64,000 bases of DNA from Peromyscus leucopus (Eukaryota; Chordata; Mammalia; Rodentia; Cricetidae): positions 21,926,058-21,990,057 of the forward strand of contig NC_051074.1 in NCBI RefSeq assembly GCF_004664715.2, in the 5' to 3' direction. A program made the translations under genes and the position numbers. This document shows positions 46,481-56,400 of the stretch, in pieces. Position 1 is the first letter of the stretch. The number at the start of each line of letters is the position of its first letter. The notes below the pieces were generated by a model. That model searched no databases, had not been told where the DNA came from, and saw only the letters and a list, made by a program, of their open reading frames with translations.

Positions 46481-48142
46481 CTCAACCTCAGATATCATTA
46501 TTGTGGGTACTGCTCTGCAAGGGCCTTCACATTCAGGCTCTATTGGCTAGGTCTCCAGGAAGAGGTGGATCTCTCTTTCTTGGCTGCTGCCTCTTCCTCA
46601 AGCCAGGGGACCTCTTTTCTTCAGCCACCTGAGAAGTGCCCAATACCACACACCTACCACAGCATGGGCAGCAATACCAGGAGAATCATTAGACTCTAAA
46701 TGTGTATACTTTTACAGTCCATCTGAGTGATACCAGGACATTTTTGGCTTTGGAGAAATAAACCTTGCTCTGCAATATTGACCCCAACTCACCACATTTG
46801 GGAACCCAGAAAAAATGCTCAACTCCCTCAGACATTCTGTCTCATTGGTGAGACCACCAGGGCAGGAGGACAGCCCATGGTCTGCTGAGTCATCTGCATT
46901 CTTCCCCCTATTTTCTCTCCCTTCATCCTCCCTCCTCCCTTTCCACCTGACTCGCAAACATTAGCTCTGGGGTTTTCTGTCTTAAGCTCATGTCTCTTCC
47001 ACTCGGCATGAGGGGAAACATCAGGTTCCTCAAACTCAGAAGGATCATATGACAAAACTGTGTATTATTTCCTTCCCATACTCCAACTGTGATATTTATG
47101 ACACCCAATTAAACCATGCTTCCCATATGATCTCTAAAGTGTCTTGAGTTTACCTGTGCAATAGACACCACTCTAGATAGAGCTTGCCTGACCTGCTGTC
47201 CTTACAGAACTGCCCTTATTCAGCACCCTCACTTGGTCCTCCTTCAGCATCCTCTCATGGTCCTTATTCACCAACCTCACTTGGTCATCCTTCAGCATCC
47301 TCACCTGTTTCTTATTCACCATCTTCACCTGGTCCTCTATCAGCCTCCTCACCTAGTCCTGCCCATTTCCATCCTCCCTGTCCTCACTCTGTGTAATCAG
47401 AGTCTGAGGCAGTATGGGTTAGAGGAAGATGGCCAGGATTGAGATCTAAAGTTCTTATCCATAAACCTGTGTCTCTCTGCATAAAGAAGTGGGGACAGTC
47501 TTAACTGGGTACAGCCCAACAAAAGAATCAACAAGGAAGATACACATCCCTAAAGCAATCAACATGAGACACTTTTTTTTTATTTTTTCTCATTAAATTT
47601 ATTTATTTTACATGCCAACCCCAGGTTCCCAGTAGCAAAAGACACTCCCATTACCTTTCATAATAAAGAGAATCTTCTAAGATACAAAGAAAAATAAAGT
47701 ACCTGATCTTCCCTTACTGTAGCTTTGTCAAATGTTATACTTCATTCTGCTTTAGGAGTCATTGGTACCCACCACTCCACTGCCTTCTGGAATGTTCCTC
47801 CAAATATTTCCACCAATGCATTTTTGATCTACCTTGATTTATCTTTGTTCTGATACTGCCCTGAAACAGCTTCCATGTGGGAGAATGAAACCTGAGGTAA
47901 CCAGACTCTGTGTTTCCTGGGACCTGATCAATCAAATTTTGTTCCAGAATTAACTGTCTCTCATTCCCTTTGAGGTTTAGAGCTGTAATTTTGCACTGTT
48001 GGAACAGTGAAGACAGGTTTTTAGAGCAGAGATGAGGAACAGAAGCCATGGTGCAGGAGCAGGGAACCTCAAAATTCTTGCCTGGACAAGAATTTGCCTA
48101 TCATTGAGTGGGGGATGGAATGAGAGTGTCAAGGGGCAGATA
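46480..48142. repeat. Inner part of palindrome arm C
   Basis: Reverse complement of 27400-28721 plus 31441-31759, joined at about 46902 without the 2.7 kb between them. It contains the contracted 24-bp minisatellite (47215-47360). Confidence 0.82.
47215..47360. repeat. 24-bp minisatellite, arm C
   Basis: About six units, reverse complement of the nine-unit array at 28176-28405. About three units fewer, a length change that keeps the reading frame. Confidence 0.85.
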
Positions 48143-48607
48143 TGGTGATATTTTATTTGTACTGAAATGTGGTTTTATTTGTATGTTAATAAATAAAGTT
48201 GCCTGGGGGTCAGAGCTAATAGCAAGCCATAGCAGAAGTCTGGCAGTGGTAGCGCACCTCCTTAATCCTGATCACATGACAGGTGTATCTCTGTGTGTTC
48301 AAGGATACCACCAGCATGGAGACACATGCCTCTAATCTCAATACCAACCATGGAAGACCTGGAGGTCTGTACAGACAGGCAGTGATGGGGTCATGTGGTT
48401 GGGTTTACAACTAATGAGAATGCAGACCAGAAAGTCCATAAAAAGCACAAACACACAGGAAGTAGTTCACTTGCAGAGAGGTAGGACAGCAGCGGCAGTG
48501 AAGGGTAAGGTTTTTAACCTCAGCTCTTAGCTATTGCTCTGACATCTTGGCTTTTAACTCTGTATTTGGCTCTGTGTTTCTTATTTAACAAGACAGTTAC
48601 ATCTGCA
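48143..48607 (+). repeat. 5' LTR of ERV copy C
   Basis: 465 bp, TGGTGATATT to ATCTGCA, followed by TC and the primer site. It contains 'ccataaaaagcac' as the TATA-like element and AATAAA near its start. Confidence 0.93.
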
Positions 48608-48609
48608 TC

Positions 48610-48628
48610 TGGCGCCCAACATTCGTGG
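48610..48628 (+). other. Lys-tRNA-type primer binding site, ERV copy C
   Basis: TGGCGCCCAACATTCGTGG, identical to copy B. Confidence 0.82.
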
Positions 48629-49005
48629 TACGTACAGCTGCTTGCTTGTGGCCTTTCAGGGCCCTGCTCAGACCTGAGCTATACATAGCCAGTTATGACA
48701 GTTTTGTGGCCTGCTGGCTGGCAGGATCACCAGCTTGGCCCTAGCTCAGCCTAGGCCCCAGGCCCGACCGACTGTAGCTACAAGTGGTTATCCACAGGTG
48801 GAGCTACTTGCTTAAAGCCAGTGCTACAAACAACTCAGGCCTGCTGGAGCTACCATTTGGCTGCACTCAAGTATAATTGCAACAGCTACATGGAAATGCC
48901 AACGCACATGGTCGGAGCTTATGGAGCCTGAGCCCAGGCTCGACTATTCTCAAGTGGGAACACATAGTTGGATTTAAGCTTTTAGCCAGAACTCATGGCC
49001 ACGCT

Positions 49006-49036
49006 TTCTTTCTTTCTCTCTCTCTTTCTTTCTTTC

Positions 49037-49077
<41 letters not shown>

Positions 49078-49112
49078 CTCTCTTTCTTTCTCTCTCTCTC
49101 TCTTTCTTTCTC
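49006..49112. repeat. (TTTC)n/(TC)n expansion in ERV leader, copy C only
   Basis: About 107 bp of TTTC and TC units. Copy B has only 'gagaaagaaacaaagaaagc' at 26520-26540, so the tract is longer by about 80 bp in arm C. Confidence 0.95.
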
Positions 49113-49662
49113 TGGATTCCCACCTTGGAAGCTAGGTAGCTGTTTTGAAATTCCCTTGGATTTCTACTGTTCTATGCAGACTTGCTAAGTCAATTAAGAT
49201 ATCAGATATTTTTAAAGGAAACTATTTAAAAGAGAAGTTTTTTTTCCACATTAAAAAAAAATCAGTTTTATGTGTACATTGGAAGAAAATTGGGCTTTGT
49301 TTGAAATTTTAGGCAGTCTGACAATGGAACAACTATATGAGAAGATTAATATTGACTGAATTATGCACATTATTTTCTTATCCTTATTTTTTTATTTAAA
49401 AAGATAGCCAATTTAAGTGCCAGGAGAAAAGTTTTAGAAAAACCTGTTAAAATGAATTGTAGAGAAATTCAGAATCAGACAGAAGAAATCAAAAGTAAAG
49501 TTGTTTCAGGATTGGATATAAGTTTACAGAAAGAAAGTCTGTTCTCACACAATCACCCCCCCTTTTTTTTTATACAGTAACCATACAGCAGCTACCTGGT
49601 CAAGAGAATGCACAAGATATTTGGACTCCAGTTGAAATGTTAGACTTACAAAGGTTTAAGGA

Positions 49663-51023
49663 GGCAAGAGTATCTTTTAAAAAAATTTTATTTTATTTTA
49701 TTTTATTTTACAATATAATTTAATTCTACATATCAGCCATGGATTCCCTTGTTCTCCCCCCCCACACACACCCCTACTCCCAGCCCACCCACCCCCATTC
49801 CCATCTCCTCCAGGGCAAAGACTCCCATGAGGATTGAGATCAAACTTGTAGACTCAGTCCAGGCAAGTCCAGTCCCCTCCTTCCAGGCTGAGCCAAGTGT
49901 CCCTGCATAAGCCCCAGGTTTCAAACAGCCAACTCATGCACTGAGCACAGGACCCGGTACCACTACCTGAATGCCTCCCAGACAGATGAAGCCAATCAAC
50001 TGTCTCACCTATTCAGAGGGCCTGATCCTGTTGGGGCCCCCCCGCAGCCATTGGTTCACAGTTCATATGTTTCCATTCATTTGGCTATTTGTCCCTGTGG
50101 CTTTATCCAACCTTGGTCTCAATAATTCTTGCTTATATAAACCCTCCTCTTTCTCACCAGTTGGACTCCTGGAGCTCCACCCGGGGCCTGGCCGTGGATC
50201 TCTGCATCCAGATCCCTCAGTCATTGGATGGGGTTTCTAGCATGACAATTTCGGTGTTTGGCCATCCTATCACAAGAGTAGGTCAGTTCGGAAATCAATA
50301 TGGCACTTTCTTAGAAAATTGGGAACCAATCTCCCTCAAAATCCAGCTATACCACTCTTGGGCATATACTCAAAGAATGCTCAATCATACCACAAGGGCA
50401 CTTGCTCAGCTATGTTCATATCAGCATTGTTTGTAATAGTCAGAACCTGGAAACAACCTAGATGCCCTTCAACTGAAGAATGGATAAATAAAATGTGGTA
50501 CATATACACACTGGAATACTACTCAGCAGACAAAAACAATGACATCATGAGGTTTGCAGGCAAATGGATGGAACTAGAAAAAATCATCCTGAGTGAGGCA
50601 ACCCAGACTCAGAAAGACAAACATGGTATGTACTCACTCATAGGAGGATACTAGATGTGGAACAAGGATGACTGGACTGCTACTCACAACACCAGGGAGG
50701 CTACCTTTAAAACAGGACCCCAAGAAAGACATGGGGATTGCCCCATGACGGAGAAATGGATGAGATCTACATGAACAGCCTGGATGTGAGTGGGGGTAAG
50801 GAAGGGCAAGGGTCAGGGTAAAGAGAGCTTGGGGGAGCAGGAGATCCCAGCTGGATCAAGAACAGAGAGGGAGAACAAGGAATAGGAGACCATGGTAAAT
50901 GAAGACCACATGAGAATAGGAAGAAGCAAAGTGCTAGTGAAGCCCACAGAAATCCACAAAGATGCTCCCACAATAGACTGCTGGCAATGGTCGAGAGACA
51001 GCCCGAACTGGCAATAGTATCTT
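49663..51023 (-). mobile_element. 5'-inverted L1 insertion in ERV gag, copy C
   Basis: Mirror image of 24619-25967. The target-site repeat is GGCAAGAGTATCTT (49663-49676) and GGCAATAGTATCTT (51010-51023). The inversion point lies near 50288, where the antisense 3' UTR meets sense ORF2 ('gaaatcaatatggcac'). Same boundaries as in copy B, so it is one insertion event that was later duplicated. Confidence 0.92.
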
Positions 51024-51835
51024 ATAACATGCATTCCCCATATGTAAAGCAAATGTTAAACTCCAGGTCAACTTATAATAGGATTATACCACAGGATTGG
51101 CACGAGCTGGGACATGCTGTTCTGGAACCTGGACAACAGCTCCAGTGGCAAATGTAGTTCAAAGAGGAAGCAAAATACATAGCAAAACAGTGTAGGGATA
51201 AAGGTACACAAGTCTTCCAGGATCAGCTTGTTGGAGAAGGCCAAAATGCTGCAGTACAAACACAATGTTTATATAATATCAAACCATTATTCTATGTCAA
51301 ATGGCAGCCTTGAATGCATGGGACAGAGTTGAGGAACCAGGAAAAAAAACTGGTTATACAGTTTTTGTAATAAAATGTTTGTAAAAAACATTTACAAATG
51401 TTATACAGGGCCCAAAAGAATCTTTCACAGATTTCTTACAAAGATTGACTTCAGTAGTAAAGAGAATCGTCCCGAATTCAGAAGCTAGCCAGATAATAAT
51501 CGAATCTTTGGTTTTTGAGAACACAAGTGCAACATGCAAGAGAATAATCAGGCCATTAAAGGCAAGATCTGAACCCTTGGAATACTGGATTAGAGACATG
51601 GGTAATGTTGAGGCTCATGACCATGATACTATGTGGATAGGAGAAGCAATTTCAAGAGGTTTAAGGAATGTCAGACGTTTTGGATATGGAAAGCAAGGAC
51701 ATTAGAAAAGGGACTGTAAACAGGGCATTCCTAGAAACAATGTTTCTTCAAGGAACAATGGCAACAGAATGGCCCTTCCTTCTGGAGTATGCAGAAGGTG
51801 TGATAAGGGAAAACACTGAACCAACGAATTCACAG
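51024..51835 (+). pseudogene. ERV gag capsid C-terminus and nucleocapsid, copy C
   Basis: Counterpart of 23840-24618. The frame 51445-51705 ends in RRFGYGKQGH, where copy B has CFGCGKQGH; the reading of the aligned bases shows the second zinc-ligand Cys changed to Tyr. The second knuckle (CRRCDKGKH) is again followed by TGA. Not functional. Confidence 0.82.
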
Positions 51836-52079
51836 GCAAGGTAATACTTTGCCTCGGTCTTTGGGACACCCCCAGAGGGGCCTCAGGCAGGCCCCCACAG
51901 TGAATATAGCTCAGAACTTTCCTGCAGTCATAGAGGAAACCCCTACTCAGAGCAATTAAATAACCAAATGCCTATTGGAATAAACCAGGTAGCTTGGAAT
52001 GATGAAACAGAGAGAACAGAACATTCAGGAGAAAACATAAAGAAAATTCTTTGACAAACTTTTATAAATGAACAAAGAC

Positions 52080-52945
52080 AAATGCTCACCATGTTTTTCT
52101 CTTGAGGAAAGAGCCAACTAGGCAAGCAGCACAGCCCAATGCTCTTGACTGACATAGTTAAAATATCCATGGAACCCAAGCATCTTGATGAAGTGGAGTT
52201 CCATCCAGCCATGGCTGTATCTTGCTGCTGCACCATACACACTAAGGGCTTACTTCAGAGTGCTGCCAGCTGGTAGAAATGGGAGAAAGATCATCAATGT
52301 ATTGCTATGACATGATGTGTAGATGTGGCCGCATGCTCCTCAAGAAATCCCAGAGACGTGCAAGGCTAAAGGAGCCATGGAAACCTCCTTCTCTTGTTCA
52401 CCACCCTGCTCTCCTTCTGTATGCCAGCTTCACTCCAGATGAGGAATGAACTCCTCGATAGATGTGTCCTGACTCCTTGAATTTCATCTTTCCGCTTACA
52501 GGGTATTCTAAGTCTAAACCTGGCCTCTAACCACTAAGAGAAATTGCTAGAGGCTGTAGGAACAGCTGAGTCCATCAACTGGACAGCAGAAGAGCTCACA
52601 ATGTGCAGAGCCAGGCTCATTCACCCAGGCCATTTTTTCAGCCTTATGTCTCAGAATTGAGACAAAGAGGGACAGTTTGAAGAGTTTGAGAGGAACTCCT
52701 TGTAAGTGATCTGCATTGGAGCACACACCAGGCTAAAGTAAGGGAGGAAGCTGTTCCCTTAAGACAGTGCACATGGCTGGAAGATACTAGGGGACTCCTG
52801 CAGAGAACAGAGTGTCAGTCAATGGGAAATGTGCCTGGGGCCTAACATGGAAACAGTCACCATGGGCTATATATTGCCTCCTGGTGTTGGTCTATTTCTT
52901 ACTCGGACCTCACTGTGAGGGATGAGTGTCCTGTATCTAAGGCTG
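52080..52945. repeat. Smok upstream flank, copy C
   Basis: Reverse complement of 12190-13062, including the roughly 130-bp deletion near 52635 that is shared with unit B and the altered TATA element at 52933-52942. Confidence 0.88.
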
Positions 52946-53032
52946 TGGGCTGGGCTGCAGTTCTGTCCCTACAGACCAGGGAGCTGATTTCAGTAACCTG
53001 TGGAACTTTTTCACTGCTATCTAGCTTGTTAG

Positions 53033-54905
53033 TTGTTGAGTTGCAGCTTCACAAAAAACTGTCTTCACAGGAGGACAGTGGCGACCTCACCTCGTGGCCT
53101 GCTACCCGCAAAAAAAGAACCAGAAAAATACATGCACGATCCACTTATCATTGGCCAGGGTACATTTTGCTTTGTGAAACTGGCCTGTCATTGCCTCCCA
53201 GGCACCCAGATGGTTATAAAAGTTGCAGACAAGGGAGACCAGGACCTCTGGTCCATCTTGTGAGATGCCGACCCTGGATAAACTACACCATCCTAACATC
53301 ATTTGCCTCCTCCAGGTTACAGTAACACCACAACATTTCTACTTTGTGACAGAGATCACCCCAGGAGGAGACTTGTTCCAACTAATAATGGAGGAGGGCA
53401 GGCTGAAGGAGGAAGAGGCACAGAAAATATTCAGGCAAATGCTGTCAACCATCAAGTTTTGCCATGAGCTTGACATCATCCATCAAGACCTGAATTCTGA
53501 AAATATCCTTCTAGATGAGGAGGGCAACGTGAAGCTGGCAGACTTTGTACTTGCCACCAGGTTAGAGCTGGTACTGTACTGCACGAACATGTGGGACCAA
53601 GACCTTCAATACCCCAGAAATGGTACTGGGAGAGGGCTATGACAGGAAGAAGGCTGATGTGTGGAGTCTGGGTGTGCTGCTCTACTTTATCACCACCGGG
53701 TACCACTTCTTCTGAGGAAGCACCCTGGAAGAGATGGAGGAGAATATCATAAAAGGGACCTATGACAATCTAGCTCAATTCCCTGGGCAACTTGAAAAGC
53801 TAATTCACCAAATGTTCACAGCTGACACAGAGAGGAGGCCCTCCATTGCAGACCTCGAGCATCATCCTTGGGTCATGAAATGGGAAGAAAACATCCCAAG
53901 TGACAACTATTTACATCCCAATGTCCTAGACACACTGTCATGTTGGGTTTAATATCAATGCCGTCTTGGAACCCTTTGTAAAGAGAAAATACAATGAAAT
54001 GATGGGGACATACCTCATCATCAAATAGCAGGCATGCAAGGAGCTGGGGTTTTCACTAGGCTGCACCACCTCAGCCAAGCCTGAGGACGCTGTAGTTGCA
54101 CCTGCTGCATGCCCAGTACATCTCCCTATCTCTGGTCTTCACCTAAAACAAAGGGCCTGTGAGTCCACCTTTGGCTTCTTCCACACCCAGCCCTCACAAC
54201 ACACCTGCCTGTTGTTCTGACATCACCAGGGCAGAAGGTGGCTACAAGTGCCTCCATGAACTATGTTGTCCCCAGAAGAAGAACGCCACTTGTAGCTTTG
54301 TCCCCCATTCAGAGCTGCGGCACTCCCAGTACCTACAGTGGCATATTGGAAGACAAATTGACATGGCACCTTGGCCGGACTTTGACATTGAAAAGGCATC
54401 ACTGCTATGTATTATGCTTTTTATAAATAAACACTGATTGGCCAGTGGCCAGGCAGGAGGTAGAGGCGGGACAAGGAGAGAGGAGAATGCTGGAAAGTGG
54501 ATGGCTGAGGGGGAGAGACCTGCCAGCCACCGCGATGACAAACAAGATGTAAGATAACGGTAAGCCATGAGCCACGAGGCAACTTATAGATTAATAGAAA
54601 TGGTTTAATTTAAGATAACAAGAAGCCTGCCACGGCCATACAGTTTATAAGTAATATAAGCATCTGAGTGATTATTTTATATGTGGGTTGTGAGACTGCA
54701 GTGCTTGGTGGGACCTAGAGAGAAGCTCTCTAGCTACACATCACCCCTTCAGATCATAGGGTGCTTCAAGAGACTGCACAATGGAATCAGGGCTTGTCTG
54801 TCAACAGTGTGCTGCTTCCCTCGGGCTCCAAACACACAAGCCCATCCTATGTTCTCCAATGGAGTGGCTCCTCTGAAAGAAGCAACCTGCAGAGCCCAGT
54901 GAGGA
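53033..54905 (+). pseudogene. Smok-like sperm motility kinase pseudogene C
   Basis: Inverted paralog of Smok B. The N-lobe frame 53033-53263 has IIGQGTFCFVKLAC and MVIKVAD (ATP lysine kept) and then a TGA. The kinase core continues in 53268-53642: FVTEITPGGDLFQL, HQDLNSENILL (Arg and Lys of HRDLK changed), and DFV in place of DFG. A frameshift follows. The TPEMVLGEGY, DVWSLGVLLYF and RRPSIADLEHHPWV segments read in other frames to 53952, with a TGA at about 53714. A UBA-like NEMMGTYLIIK lies near 53995. The tail (54159-54402, 54750-54905) is split by a solo LTR. Clearly dead, but the longest almost continuous copy. Confidence 0.88.
54403..54738 (+). mobile_element. Solo LTR inserted in the tail of Smok C
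   Basis: 336 bp starting TGCTATG and ending AGCTACA, flanked by the exact 6-bp duplication CATCAC (54397-54402 and 54739-54744). It contains 'gattggccagtggccaggca', a phrase common in cricetid LTRs. The undisturbed paralog in Smok E reads 'aaaaggcatcgtcccttct' without it (58143-58161). A six-base duplication fits a class II ERV. Orientation is set by the TATA-like 'ttataaataaac' near its start and is tentative. Confidence 0.88.
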
Positions 54906-55690
54906 ATTGGGCAGGCAGGTATTGTCTATGCTGGCTTTCTCAGCATGTTTTTCTCTATAGCATCACTAGGTTTCAGAATTCATTCCCCAAGCTGCCTTTC
55001 TCTGTATTGGCATGCCACTACAAAATACCTTTCTCATAGTGCCTTCTCAAGTTCACAACTTCCATTTCCCTTTACATTGCTAAAGTTTCTAAAGTCACAT
55101 TCAGCTTTAACATCGGAGGTTTGAGTCAAGATTTTTGCTTTTTCACCACTGGAGATAGGAGATGTCTGTTCTCCCTGAGCTGGCTTTTTTTTTTTTTTAA
55201 ATGTTTTCCTTTGCTGACACTTTCGCTGGAGCAAGTGCTGCTTATTCGAGGAAGGGTCTTTTGTGCCCAAAGGAAAAATCCCTGGGGACTTGTTCATCTC
55301 CCCTGTCTAGTCAGTAAAAAGTAGTGAACGCACTCAAACAAAGCTTTTCTACAATTTCTTCAGAGAGACTCCCTCCCAGACAGCTCTGGGTTCATTCCCA
55401 GCTCATCCTTTTCTTCACAAACAGTCCCCAACACCACAGTGGTGGCTTTGTTCCTCTGCTAACTGCTTCTGGAGATAGGGGCTTCTCTCCCTGAATCTGC
55501 CTTATCTTCCCGGCCCCCAGAAACACCCCCCCAGCTGCCCCCACACACCCCATGCCCTTGCAGCCACTGCCTGGAAACCAGACACTGACTTTTTTTGACC
55601 CAGTGGACTTCCTTAGGTCCAGCATGTTTGGGGGAGGAATCTGTCCCTTCCCCATCTTGTCCTGGCTCAGATCCTCCCCAGACAGTCTCT
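54906..55690. other. Smok C downstream flank, paralog of 58313-59030
   Basis: No gene. The sequence ('cagcatgtttttctctatag', 'ggcatgccactacaaaatac') is repeated after Smok E. The antisense 128-codon frame at 55392-55778 is not conserved in the paralog. Confidence 0.6.
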
Positions 55691-56400
55691 TATGGAGGTG
55701 TCCTGATTCCTTGCATTTCATCTTTCTGCTTACAGAAGATTCTAGGTCTAAACACTGCCCTCTAATCACTAAGAGCACTCACTAGATGCCATAGGAAAGG
55801 CTGAGCCCATCAGCTGGACAGCAGAAGAGCTCACAATTTGGAGAACCAGGCTCATTCACCCAGGAAATTTGTAGAAGCTCCTTCTGCAGTCAGTGCATTA
55901 TGCTTGCCAGGATTTCCTGAGCCCACATAGACTTCATGGTGGGGTCCTGCTCAGGGTTTTGTAAAGTGTGGTGTCCTGTTATTTTTCAGCCTTCTGTCTC
56001 AGAATGGAAACAAAGAGGACAGATATGCAGAGTGTGACAGGGACCTCCTTATAAGTAGTCACCATTGCAGCACACACCAGGCTGAAGTGATGGAGGGAGC
56101 TGTTCCCTTGGGACACTGCACATGACTGGAAGGTACTAGAGGACTCCTGCAGAGGACAGAGTGAGACAGTGAAGGAGAAATGTGCCTGGGTCAAACATGG
56201 AGACAGTCACTGTGGGCTATATATACCCTGCTGGTATTGGTCCATTTCTCCCTCAGACCCCACTGTGGGGGATGAGTGTCCTGTATATAAGGCTTGATAC
56301 TGGGCTCTAATTCTATCCTTACAGACCAGAGAGCTGATTTTGGGAACCTGTAGATCTCCTTACAGCTATCTAGTTTTTCAGTTGTTGAGTTTTGACTTCA
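55691..56400. repeat. Smok E upstream flank
   Basis: A diverged copy of 52460-53020 and, inverted, of 420-1010. Unlike B and C it keeps about 130 bp (55868-56003) that unit A also has. The TATA-like TGTATATAAGG lies at 56282-56292. Confidence 0.8.
56282..56292 (+). promoter_or_regulatory. Candidate TATA box of Smok E
   Basis: TGTATATAAGG, as in copy A and unlike the TATCTAA of B and C. It sits about 120 bp before the leader/coding start. Inferred from position only. Confidence 0.38.

Larger units (their letters stand above)
48143..52079 (+). mobile_element. Class II ERV, copy C (5' part, truncated by rearrangement)
   Basis: The plus-strand mirror of 23563-27399: 5' LTR, primer site, leader, gag with the same L1, nucleocapsid, and the beginning of pro. 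It stops abruptly at about 52078 inside the start of the protease region and is joined to sequence that in unit B lies 10.5 kb away (13062). No pol or 3' LTR. Confidence 0.92.

Noticed and set aside
54242..54568. 108-codon minus frame near Smok C
   Set aside because: Antisense to the Smok tail and running through a solo LTR with a 6-bp target duplication.
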